Origin: Mesaphorura yosii
Taxonomy: Eukaryota; Arthropoda; Collembola; Poduromorpha; Tullbergiidae
Direction of reading: 5' to 3'
Length of the DNA stretch: 64,000 nucleotides
Assembly (NCBI GenBank): GCA_009869945.1
Contig: WIXG01000080.1
Location: 186,001 to 250,000, forward strand
Shown here: positions 25,901 to 37,800 of the stretch, in pieces
Numbering within the stretch: the stretch's first letter is position 1
Layout of the letters: each line of letters starts with the position of its first letter
The notes under the pieces: generated by a model
What the model was told of the DNA's origin: nothing
The model's input: only the letters and a program-made list of their open reading frames with translations
The model's database searches: none
Program-made: the position numbers and the translations under genes

Positions 25901-28900
25901 CTGAAGATTATGGAGCAGTACCTCAACCAGCTGACTCTCAATCAGGAAGACACATTCACGCGACCCTTCGAGATCATCACACCAAATCTCGTCTTGGGAC
26001 TGGACACCGTAGAACTCACTTTCGAGAACCGGGACCGCAAGAACTTTGAGGACCTTGAGATCAAGTCAAATTACGACGTGTACGAGACCAACACACTCGT
26101 CAAGCGGGCGGTGAAGTTTCCCAAGTATGACAACATTGTGATGGACCCCACGAGGTACTCCACCACGGCCAAGGTCATCATTCCCCTCGACCTACTCGGT
26201 CTGAACGAGGACAAGGAGATGGCGGGCAGCGCGGTGGTGGGCTACTTGGAGTACTACTCCATCTGGAACATCCTCCCAAAGCGGTTCAAGAATGACGTGG
26301 ACAGGAGATTCAACTCTGACCTCATCGCGTACCCACCAATCATCACACTCAGCGTGTTGGCCTCCCGGCTTGGACTGCAGAAGGGCAGACAGAGTAGCCC
26401 CATCCGACTCACGTTCGAGCTGATTGGCTACTACATCGACTCGTCCAACCCACAGGTAAGATTTTAACTCCAATCTACCAGGCTCGGTTTTGATGAAATG
26501 TGCATGAGTCCTTTAATGCTCAATGATCTGTAGTGCGTGATCTGGGAAGAGTCGGATCTCCACGGCGTGGGCAGCGGCTCCCGCTCTCGAAGCAGCAGCA
26601 GGGACGAAGTGCTCGTACTCTCATCCAGCGAGGCCGCGACAGGGGCTTGGACTACCCGCCCTTGTTGGACGGAGGTGGAAGAGAGTTACTCGGCCTCCAG
26701 AATGGCTAACGTCATCACAGTAAACTGTACTTGCTGGCATCTCTCCACGTACGCAGTCCTCATCGAGAACAACGATTCGCAAGACATCCCGCGCCCTGGT
26801 TTGCTGGAGGATATCGTGTTGTACGTGTCTTTTGTTACCGCTCTCTGTCTTATCTTCTTCGCTCTGGTGGCACTGGGCCTGCTCAAGGGTCCCATACCGT
26901 CCACGATCACCAACACCATCCACAAGCACCTTCTGCTCTGCATCTTTGGCGCCCTCCTCTTCTATTTCGTGGGACTGAAGTTGAGACTGGTCCTCGTGCA
27001 GAACGACATTATTTGTCGAATCCTAGCCATCGGCCTCCACTTCCTGTGGCTTTCCACCTTCGCCTGGCTCTTTGGCTCTGCGCTCCACCTGCGCAGGATC
27101 TTCATCGAGGTGCGCGACGTGAACCACGGCTCAGCGATGATGTACTTCGCGTTCGGGTACGCATTCCCCATTCTTTGCGTGCTGCTGAGTCTGGGCGTGC
27201 GTGCCAACCACTACGGCAACAACTTCTTCTGCTGGCTGTCACTCTATGAGGGCATCGTGTGGGGTATGGTTGGACCCATTCTCTTTTGCGTCCTCGTCAC
27301 CCTCGCCTACTTCATGCTCGCGATCCACGCCGCATTTACCCTCAAGGACCACGTCGTGGACTCGGGCAACATGCGCACTCTGCTCTGGATGGACCTCACC
27401 CTCCTTCCCATCTGCGGAATTGTCTGGACGCTCTGCCTCCTCGGCGCCAACGAACGCAGCTCCTTCTGGCAGTACTCAATCAGCGCCTCTGTCCTCCTTC
27501 TCAGTCTCTACATCGCCCTCGGCTACTGCATCCTTAACCAGCGAGTCAAGGACAGTCTTTACATCCGGGCAGGCACGCTCTTCAGGCCGCGTGAAGAGCC
27601 ACAGCAGCCGAATCTTCAGCGGTCAGCGTTGTCTTACCGCAACGAGCCTGGATTGAGGGCGGAGGACGTGAGGCACGACATTCTCTTCAGAGGAGCGCGG
27701 TCGATGGGCATCTCCACAGCATCGACGACCTCCCGCTCCACAACGAAGACTTCGAGCAGCCCCTATCGAAGCGAGGGCTTCCACACATACGGTGGCGGAA
27801 CAGAGAAAAGTCGTCTTGCACGTGATGTAGACACGATCGACTCCATGCGAAACGGCTACCATCAAAAGCAGAGAAAGCGAGCCAACTCCGAAGAGGGAAG
27901 TTCAGACGGAGAGCACACGCTGGAGCTTGCGTCGTCCCACTCGTCGGACGAAGACGAGGCCATGAGCAGGCACGGAGGCCTCAGAACAACTGACAAAATT
28001 GGTAAGTAACTCTTTTAGCGTTGTCAACTAACGTAATATGTAATACAGTATAGCAGAATTGCTTAAGATTGAACTCTATTTCGATTAATGCTGCGACCTG
28101 CCGCGAGTAGTGATAAACGGGTATGGGAAGTATCGCCTGATTAGAGGAGTCGCGACTCCCTCACCGACACGCAGAACAGCCGTGTCGGCCTCATTGTCAA
28201 CTCTGCACGTCCCTCAGGCGAAGCTCCCTGCATTGCCTCGTCTGTACTCCACCAATTGGACACCAAATATTTCCACCTACACGTACCGCGATTTTTCAAA
28301 CAGTAATGCCCTCATATTGGGTGTCCCTTTGTATTCTGGGTGTTGTGTTGTGGTCTTGCCTTTTGTGTGCTTTCGTCGTGTGTTGTAAATTTTGCCCGCG
28401 GATAATTCAAATTTTGAATGTTAGTTAACAAAAAATGTATCATTGCAGATGTCCGGTCGAATAACACGAGCGCAGGCCCAGGCTCGGGAAATTCTGGCTC
28501 TGACAACGAGAACCCAAACAATGGGTCTGTAGCGGTTTCTCAAGAGTACAGCCCACAGAAAGTACTCAACTCGTCGGAAAATCTTCCACTTGGATATCAG
28601 CACATTAGTCATGAAGCTTATCCAGGTTTGTGAACAGTTAACAAACCAGTGACAGTCTATGATTCTGCCCAGACTTGAGTGGTTACATCGAATCGAATAT
28701 TCTTGCTCATTTCAGAACCAGTCAACGATCTCAACGGCACGCTGGGCGTAGTGTACGTCTCACAGTCACAAATGAGTCCACACATACAAAGCCATCCACT
28801 TAGCACGTTCAGCAATCCCCACACGAGCACTCCACAGCCACCTCATCCTCTGCACATGCCCTACCACCACCATGCTACCCTTCAGAGGGTGCAGGACTCG

Positions 28901-29272
28901 CCCATTTCACCCGTCCAGGAGGAAATCGTGGAGGAACTCATGGCAGGCAGATACGAGTAAGTTCAGCCCAGACTTTTCATGACCAATAATTGTTACAATT
29001 CAACTTCTATAATTTCCTGCTGCCTGCTTCTGAAGTTACCCTTACTATGATGAGGTTTGAAGTCTTCGAGGCCTTTACGCCAGTGCATCACTGATTTTTG
29101 TGTTATGTGTTCCGTTTTCAGGATTAACGAGATGCGAGTCATGGACCCTTCGCAGGGCGTAGTCAACCCAATGGCGGGCGCCCATCGTGACGACGACCCG
29201 CACGGCCGAGAGGAGGAGGAGAAGGAGAGCGAGATTTACGGCGGGTCCATCACGTCGGGCGTCCTCGTATGA
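10958..29272 (+). CDS. stan: Flamingo/Starry night (CELSR) adhesion GPCR, seven-pass cadherin
   Basis: This core planar-cell-polarity receptor forms homophilic junctional bridges (known role). Fourteen coding exons: 10958-12373, 14502-14941, 16283-16449, 17151-17823, 18036-18471, 18948-19658, 20823-20955, 21394-21593, 21913-22074, 23189-26455, 26534-28001, 28449-28625, 28716-28956, 29122-29272. All are in phase and give about 3,213 residues. Domains in order: signal peptide; a pre-region ending at RIRR; nine cadherin repeats (about 375-1400) with DINDH, DENDN, DINDN, DLNDN motifs; EGF and laminin-G domains (two LamG, about 1600-2000); EGF; laminin-type EGF; hormone-receptor motif starting near GCPRNFATDIWW; GAIN domain; GPS with CTCWHLSTYAVL (about 2598); seven membrane segments (about 2626-2873); and a Ser/Glu-rich cytoplasmic tail ending SGVLV. 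Two Met codons (10958, 11048) precede the hydrophobic signal. The longer start is used but is not proven. Confidence 0.96.
12374..14501 (+). other. First coding intron of flamingo (2.1 kb)
   Basis: This is the largest intron of the gene. GTAAGT follows the codon for Glu in ATLE, and the acceptor TTTACAG precedes IQVEDIND, so it splits the EC1/EC2 boundary strand in phase 0. No gene was recognised inside on either strand. A GTTCGAATCC-like string at 12473-12485 is not part of a tRNA fold. Confidence 0.7.
22075..23188 (+). other. Flamingo intron before the 3.3-kb exon
   Basis: A 1.1-kb phase-0 intron separates the membrane-proximal end of the cadherin region from the exon that carries all EGF, laminin-G, hormone-receptor and GAIN sequences. 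The donor is GAG|GTACGA and the acceptor CGCAG|GTG. The intron is AT-rich and no gene or RNA was recognised within it. Confidence 0.6.
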
Positions 29273-32200
29273 CATAGGTTGAAGCGCTAGTTTATTACAC
29301 AATCAGATGTAACTCATATACGTAATGTCACTGCAATGGCAAGACTTAAGCATATCTAAACTACATATTTATACAGTGAAAGTCAATATCAATATGCAAA
29401 ATGTAAGTAATTTATTATGAATATCAATCAACCAGTGTTCAAGTTCCATTCCATAATGTTAAGTGTTAAGGCTAAGTACAAGAGTTAGAATATTAAGAAT
29501 TCTGCTGCGATCCGCTTCAGTATTATTTTTGTACTTGCTCCCTGTGAACGCTTAACTGGCAATGTGCAGTGCTGCGATTTTAATGTTGAGCAATAAAACG
29601 CTTGAGAATTATTGCGAATTCTGCGGCAAAATCACAATTCTTCGCGGTGAATGCGCAATGACATGCAAAACTCGTGCAAGACCCGACGCACGGTTACAAA
29701 ATCAGACGCTAATGTGTGACAGCGTGCGTGTGCGTGCCTGCATATGTCATGGCGCCAGGCGTCGTCGATCGAGGAAAGAGGGATTCAGAGCATGAGCTTT
29801 TAATTACAGGAGTGTGTCGCAAAACATGACAATTAAAAGCGGAAGAACTCGCAGCAGGAATATCCGGACTCTGAATTTAAAGTCAACCGTGGCGACAACA
29901 ACAATAAGTTGAGCCTCAGTATAGATAGGCTGGTGCAATGGAGCCAAGGCGTGAAGGCTGCTTGGCTCCCACTGCGGTTTGCTCTGACGTGAGTGCCTTA
30001 CCTTACGGAAGTGACAATTAACGCTTTACGTTGTAATTGCTCATTAAACGCCAAACGCTTTAATCCTGCTGCCACTTCCACGTTGTCACAGTCTTGATCC
30101 ATTGGGTGCTCATTGTCTACTGTTGCCATGCACTTGGCACTGCCGCTTGACAGACAGACAGAAACTAAGGTGATACGCGTGCGCGTGGCCAATGAGATCG
30201 TTTGCAGTTCGTTCGAGTGGGGTTCATTGTCGTTCGTTGAATCATCCCCATCCATCTACCCATCTTTCTTTTTCTTGTCTCCCATCGTCTGTCACGCACC
30301 GCTGTGCTGTGCCGCTATGCTCTTGTGTGCTCTATGAGCTAAGATGATTCACAAGGAAGGAATTTATGGCACAGAACACGAGAACAGGCGATAGACTTTG
30401 TGACTGTGACTATGAAGCAAAGATCCTGGACACGACAAACGCGTTAAGTTGTTGAGATGAGACAAGTACAATGCACGTCAAGCTCCACTGCAGACCCTCG
30501 ACAGACACTCACTTCCTCACCTCCACAGCTTCAAGCTTCAGAAATCCCCAATCGGACGTCCTCTCTTTGCTTTCTGCCTTGATCTGTCATTTAATCCGGA
30601 ACCGATCGCGAGATAAAGCGTCCATTGCAGGAATTGGCCTCACTTACTCGTCAGCGGTCAACTTGAAGTGTCCGAACTCGAACTCGAGCTTAACTTACGA
30701 GAGCAGCCGCAGTTCGAAATTGGCATTGAGACAGACTTCTTATTGGTCACACTTTTGTCGAGTTTGTGGCTCATTTCGCCGTTCGTCGTTTTTGTGGTCA
30801 TTTTGTAATTGTCAACAAATCATCGACGCCTCAAATCGTACCCCAAGCAGGACAATTACGCGATTGTTGTCATCGTCATCGATGAAGGAGCTTTGCCTGT
30901 CTTCTGTTCGATCGCGAATTGTGGCTGGCTGTGGTTTTGCTGGTGTGTAATGGCCAACCTGCTGATTGTTCTCGATCTCAACAATGCAGTCTGGTGTTTA
31001 ATCACTGCGTTGGAGTCAAGCGTTCGTTCTGGGCTGGTGGCTCTGAGATTAAGATTATTAGTTGAGTGCTGCTGCCCAACATCGAGCTGAAATAATGAAG
31101 GAGAATTACGCGAGTGGTATTGTAAGACGAGTGTAAGTACAAGATAACAATGGGATTGAGTGTGTAAGTGCTGAGCTCAGATTCAATTCAGTCTCGCGGT
31201 GCCCTCCTGCTGCTGATGCTGTGTGCCTGCATTTCCAATCGATTCTTCTCTCAGCCTCCGATTGAGCAAAACCAAAAGGGAAATCGCTTAGAAATTGTGC
31301 AGAAGATTTCCTTAGAACTCAGTGCGGCGTGGTTCTTTGCTCTGTGTTCGTCAAAGGTCCAGCTTGGAGTTTGAATCAACGTCCTTCCAAACATTCGTTT
31401 CGTGATTGTGCCTGACTTCTAGCGCTGTCGTGTCGAGAATTTGTTTCAATTTCAGGCGCAGCCGGGTCTCGACACCTGCTCAGTTTTGTTTTGTCTCAGG
31501 CTACAGCGGGTTATAAAAACACAAAAGTGAGCGAGAGTGCAAGTTCCCAAGCGTATAAGTATTCAAATGTCAAATAATGACAATGCAATGGCAATGCGAA
31601 CTAATTCGGTGCAAGTGACCACCTTCTGAGCGAAAGTGAAAGGATTTCTGGACCCAAAGCGAGAAGTAAGATTCTCATTTGTCTAAATTTGCATGATGCC
31701 AACTCAGATTCAATAGAGTTTAGTTTCGACGGGGTTCCAAGTATGAAACACGATGAATAGCAGTTTTCGTAAACAAAGCATTTGTTCCGTCGAGCGCACC
31801 ATTTTAAAGTTAGGAGCTATTATCAGTGTCATTGCACTTGTAATTGAGGAGTAAAACACAAGTTACGAGGTAGAACAGTGGAAGCAATAAGCGAAATCAT
31901 GTATCGTGTTTCGTGCAGTGTTTGAGTTGACCTACACCTCGTACGCGATTACAAAGGTTACTCGATGTAATACAAACGCAGCGAGTCGGAAACTCAATGA
32001 AATACAATGCAACAAAAGCTTATCGATCAAGAACCAAGAATTAAGAACAAATGAGCGAGGAGATCAAACTAAGTTTGAAGTTTCCAAGTGGCATAAAATG
32101 CTTTACTTTCATTTTATCGGGTAAACGATTAATTCAGCGCCTTGTTGAGCAGAGCCCACTGCACTGTGTCTCACGCGCACGCGCACTGCGTACGCATGGG

Positions 32201-34814
32201 CAGCATCCCGTGGCATCTTCGACTTTCCTTTTCGCAATTAGACTAATTTCAAATTAATCAACGAGGCCCCAATCAGCTCAGCATGCTCAACACGTGTACA
32301 CATTACGTGCGTGTTGCGTGCGGTTTGCTTTGCGGATGAGGGGCTTCTGTTTCTCTTATCTTTTGCTGTGTCTGGCGTGGCAGGACTGACTGAGGCCGGG
32401 CTGGCCTTGTTGCGCTTCCGAGCGAGCAGGGCGCCCAGCGTGCACTCACGACTGGTGTCGAGTGACAATGTGGCGACACGCCGTCAAAGCATTCGAGAGC
32501 CAGAATTGCAAAAATGCGAAATATATGCAAAATATGACGGATGAGATTACGAACGACTGCGAAAGAAGTTCACACGTATGAAATTTGCCAATTGGCGCCG
32601 AATAATTGTCGATTAAGGCTGGCTGCCGTGCGTAGTCTCGATTTGGAAAGCTCTAATTGAACCCCTCAGCTGCGTCTTCAGCTGAAGAAGCAATTAGCAC
32701 ATGCAAAACGCGAAGAGTGGTTTCCTTTACAAAGTGCACGCAAGAATAAAATCAACTTTTGGGTTGCAGAGGCGTGAATTCGCTCTGTTGCAATTAATTG
32801 CCTGAAACCAGCCCAAAGTGCACACATCAGTGGACTCTGCCTGCCAGCGACCACAACGAAACTTTCGTTGGGTACCATTTTGTAACTCGAATACGAATGC
32901 TGTTAACAGGCTGTCATGATAAGCCTCATGGTTTGGGCAGGACAAGCTCTGGTGGGTCTAAACCTCACGGGCCTTGGCGAATGGCGAATGACCGATCTCG
33001 ACGAGTGAGTACTTTACAGGTGGCAAGTGGTGTCACATTTATTATTTTAGGTTGGCTCCACACTAGTCTTAAACACTGCAATTTCAGTCCACGCACGCAC
33101 CCTCTCATTGGTGCCTATCTGATCCTTGTACTCGTTACTTCAAGTTACTTGTCACTCGAACTCGCACAGAGTGCGGAATTCGCATTAAATCTGAATAAGG
33201 TAATTTCAGTAATTAATGGTCGCCAGTTGTCGCCAACCCAAAGCACGGGAGCCGAGCATGACTCGAGTTGACAGCCTGTTTCCTTCATATGCTTGTGCGT
33301 GCCCGTGACCACAATCACTACGAGCCAGAGACTAAATTCCAGATCAATGGACTCGCTCGCAACAAGTCAAACTCAAAGAAAGCATTTATCAACTCCCACA
33401 CATGAAATTGATCTGTAAGGTACCCAAAAGCTTTACGCAGAATAATCTGGAGGTTTATTTGGGCAAAGAATGCCATTAATCATGATTAAAGTGCTCAATG
33501 TTTGTTTTTGCCGAATGTGAATGGAAAATCTCGTCGGAGCCGGCCAGTCAGCGCCAGTCTCGATTTCGGTTTTGGCCTAGCCAAAGCAATTTCTTCGCAT
33601 TCGTGTTAAGGAGAATCCAATTTATGGCCACCAGTGCCATTAGGGAATTAGAATAATTGGCTTCAAATTCCAATTTAAACTTTCCTCAAGGCGAGATCAA
33701 AATGTCAAGTGGTGGTTGTTGACAGTTGACAGTTGAGCTTCAGCGCTTATGAACTGTGACGAATTGCAATTGCGATCCAGCTGAGCAGGCACGAGACGAA
33801 CACGAACACTTTCTGTTTTATTTGCAGAGCCACAACAAAAATGCGTTGCGACTCGCGAATTGCCTGCCTGCTTTCTTGTGAACAGGTACCAAAATAGTGG
33901 TGTTCGTGTTAATTGTTGAGCGATTACAGTCAAGCCAAGCGGAACGTACGCGTCAGCTGAGTGCTTTAATTCAATAAAACGCTGCTGCAGTTGTACAGGG
34001 CACAGTTCAATGGAGTCAATCGCGTACGTCACAGTCACAAGAACAGTGGATCCATCAAATTACTCTGTTTACGAGTGAACAACTGCAAGCAACACATAAC
34101 TACATTGTTGTGATTGTGCAGCATTCATGCATTGGTGCAGTGAGCCGGAAGTTGGTTCAATTTCCAAACTTTTTTAGTTGTCATTCAAAATAGGAAATAG
34201 GAAACTGTGCCACTCAGAACGGAATGGCACGGTAGATTCAGAAACCATTCAGTAACTCAAACAGGACCACAAATCTTAGGAACTAGTAGTCAAAGATGGC
34301 AATTCTTTTGAATTCTCACCGACGTCGACATTTTTTCTTTATCTGCTTAGATTGAAGCCTGCACGAAAACGAAAGCACATTCACGAAACACGATTCGATT
34401 TTTCAGCCCAAAATTGCAGATTCGAAGACAATGAACTAAATATAAAGTAAAAGAGATTATGAAATGAAGAATATAATAATTGCAGCATTTCTAATAGTGG
34501 TGACAGGCATGGAGTGTTGAATTGTTGAATAAGGCAAGACAATGGTCGTTTACGTAACCGATTCACGGTACATCGCATCCAGAGCGACTGCCATCGCCTC
34601 AAATGAAGTCATGATGACATGCATTGCGTGCCGCGTGCGTTTGCGGAACGCCGAAAAATTCGTGCTTAATTAAAACTGATGCCTTGCTTTTTTCGCTGTA
34701 TTTCAGAAACGTACGTGATTGGCAATATTCGCTGCTCATACTTGTGAAAAACCTCAGCATGAAACCCACACTGCCATCTTCATCAATGAAAAATAGAATA
34801 GAGCACTGTTCAAA
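29273..34814. other. 5.5-kb spacer with no supported gene
   Basis: The left part is the flamingo 3'UTR, with a polyadenylation signal listed separately. The rest shows only short open frames without family resemblance. The right end should carry the promoter and 5'UTR of the gene starting at 34815. No RNA gene or repeat family was recognised. Confidence 0.4.
29592..29597 (+). terminator. Polyadenylation signal of flamingo
   Basis: AATAAA lies 320 bases after the flamingo stop codon, within AT-rich sequence. It is the first canonical signal seen downstream, so it is the likely 3' end of the transcript. Confidence 0.5.
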
Positions 34815-37800
34815 ATGTTGAAATGGTTGAAGCAGAAACCGACGCACTTCGAAGAGTCCCGGTTGACAACGCACAAGGGCGGAAATGAGTTGAGCTTCGA
34901 CACGACGGACGATCCGCTCGCCACATTCCAGGTCCAGCTGAAACTCGGCAAAGAATTGCCTGGAAAGAAGAAGAGCAAGTTATTTAAGTCAGGGAACAAC
35001 AAGAACGAAGTGTATTCCGTGAGTAGAGTGAACCCGCTGTTCGATGGAAGCTCCAATTCCCTCATCACGGTGGACAAGAACCCGGTGGGCGAAGGGCATA
35101 TGGAAGGCGAGCACGTGGGGAACCATTCCGGGAGTTCGGGCTATGACAGCAACAGCAACACGAACCCCAGCGATAATGAGGAGTCCGAGGGAGACAACCA
35201 GAGCCAAAGTCATGAGGACAGTGGAGGGAATGGCACAGTATTCAAGGATACGGACAGTGACATAGTCATCAGTCGGAAAATAGTGACGATTACTCCGACA
35301 GAGGCAGAAAGAGAGAGTCCAAGTAGTCGTGAACATGTGTCAGATGATAGCCCGACTCCTACTGTTCCGGTCCCACCGCCATTCCGTGAGCCAAGTCCCT
35401 CCGTCTCGACCCATCCGCCTCCAGTTATCATACACCAGCATCCTGGCTACGTCAAGAGCATCATTCTCGCCATGGGCGGAGGAAAAACTTTCAACCTCCC
35501 GCGCAGTGATGTCCAGACGGATAATGAGCCTACGACCATAGGCAGGCCTTTGTTCAGTAGTCCTCCTCCTCTTCTTGTACCAAAGAATCCCAATGCGGGC
35601 CGACCGCCTCCGCCGCCGCCCGCGCCTCCGGGTCCATTGACCAGTTCGATTCCCGTCTCTATTCATCATCCCACCAATTCACCAAGTGCAAGTGAAAGTG
35701 TGGACGATTTGGGCCCGGTCGTTAAACTTGTGCATAAGAACTCGCAGTACGTTCAGTCCATTCGCATTTGCCAGCATCCACAAGGCCCATCTTCCTCGTC
35801 ATCCAGCAGCGTTGGTTCAGTCAATGTCGGGTTTGGGAAACCAACTCGCATCAAGCAGACACACGCACGCACTTCCTCGGCTGAATCGTCCACGGGCGAG
35901 ATGGCGGAGCACAACGGAGGCAGACGAAAACCTTCAGTCACATTTTCTGAACTGGTGGATGTCGTTGTGGATGGCCACCCTGAAAACGGAAGGAGGCGGA
36001 AGAAGTCGTCGCAGGCAGGGGACGTGCAACTGGAAAAGTTTTCGACTTCACTGAGCAAGAACAGAATGGTGAAGCAAATAATTTCAAAAAGTGCGCTTCC
36101 GCCTGCCCCAGATAACGCAAACGCTGCAGATGACGCCGGGGATGTGGAGGCCGAGTCTGATTTTGTGTACCACCACGTTTCGGACAACAGAATCCCAGGC
36201 GCCGAAAGCCAGTATCGTGCACGAGGAAACCAAAGCAGTAAGTCGCCATTCGGTGGCATTGCGGACCACTATGCCGCTGCGAAAGAGATCGCCAAAGAAA
36301 TCGAGTCCTACTCCACGGGCACCACAAAGTCCACAAAGATCAGTTTCGTACGAGACCTGCTCCTGAGTCACGGCCACCGGGTCAAGGCGTCCTCGCGCAG
36401 GAACCGATCTCCTCCACCGCCGATGGCCACCACGTCGTCGTACCTTGTGACACCTCACAACTTGCTCAGTACAAAGAACGAGCCGATGGGCAGCCGCAGT
36501 GGCAGACCGTCGCAGGGCGCTCGGTCCGGATCGGACGAAGAGCGCTATCCGATCATCAAGGTGGTTGATGGGAAAGTTTCCGTGGTGCGTCAACCGTCGT
36601 CGTCCGCTCGGTGGCAAGTGCTGCAAGTACAACCGCAAGTGTATGTCAAGGCGAGCGATGGTGATGGCGATGGCGAAACAGCTACGACGAAGACAAACGG
36701 CTCAGTACGGACGAGGAACAGCAATCGCAATGCGAGTGAGTATGACTATGCTAATCGCGGGGATGAAGGGCAAGATCAACAACAGAATCAGGTAAGCCCC
36801 AGCAATCTGCATTCAGCACGAAGCTCAAGTTACAAGTTATAAGCACTGCTGCTCGTATGCACTTCTGCATGCAATTTTGTGCTTGACAGATTTGTCGTCA
36901 AGTGTAAGCGCACCTGACTTACGTATTCTGTTCTTGCATTGTTGTGCGATGCGTTGTAGTTTAGTGTATCCGCAATTGCGAAAGAGTGTACAACGCAAAG
37001 CACGGATGAAGTCACTCGCGTCTTCACTTCGTTTCTTGTCGCTGTCTTTCCATTCATTGCATAACGTACAACCTGAGACAAAAAACGACTCATTCACGAT
37101 CCAGCGTTTGCGTTAAGCCCCTCGTCGTGAGCCTCGTAAGCGACCATTCACTCACAAGCGAGCTGCCTTCTGCGTTCTGCACCCGGAACCGACTCGCCAA
37201 TTGCGAATTCCCAAGAAAGAAAATCCCTGTCTTTCTTATAAAATGTGATTAAACTTTGCACATCGTGCTCAGTTGCCATCGTCATTGCCATGCGAGTATT
37301 GCGACGAGTGAGACTGTGAAATGGCGTCTCCCGAATACTACTACGAGTACGCGCCCTACGCCGACTACGATAATTCGTATCGCAGACTGAGCGACCCCTC
37401 CGAGTTGTCGTACGGCGAGAGCAGCGGATGCTCTAGCGGCTTCAGCACACAAGGGCAAAGTACTCCAGATAAGGTGCTCCAGTCGCCCGCCCGGCCTTGC
37501 TTAGTTCGTTTACGTCAGCCTCAAGTTAATCTGTGCTTCTTCTGTCTCAGGTTCCTATTTACGAAGCCCTACCATCTGCCCACAATTCCGGTCCAGGAAA
37601 TCGAAACCATGACGATTCGGACTCTGGACATTCGACTGACAGGGTACTTTCTTCCGATGCCATTTGGTAAGCAAGCGGGTTAATCTCATGAGTCTAATGC
37701 GAATTGCAGAATGCAAGCGGATCCGACGCCGGAGGGAAGAAGGGCGCGGGATCGAGCCCGAACGGGCATGACGACTGTTCCTCGTCCTCTTCTTCAGGAG

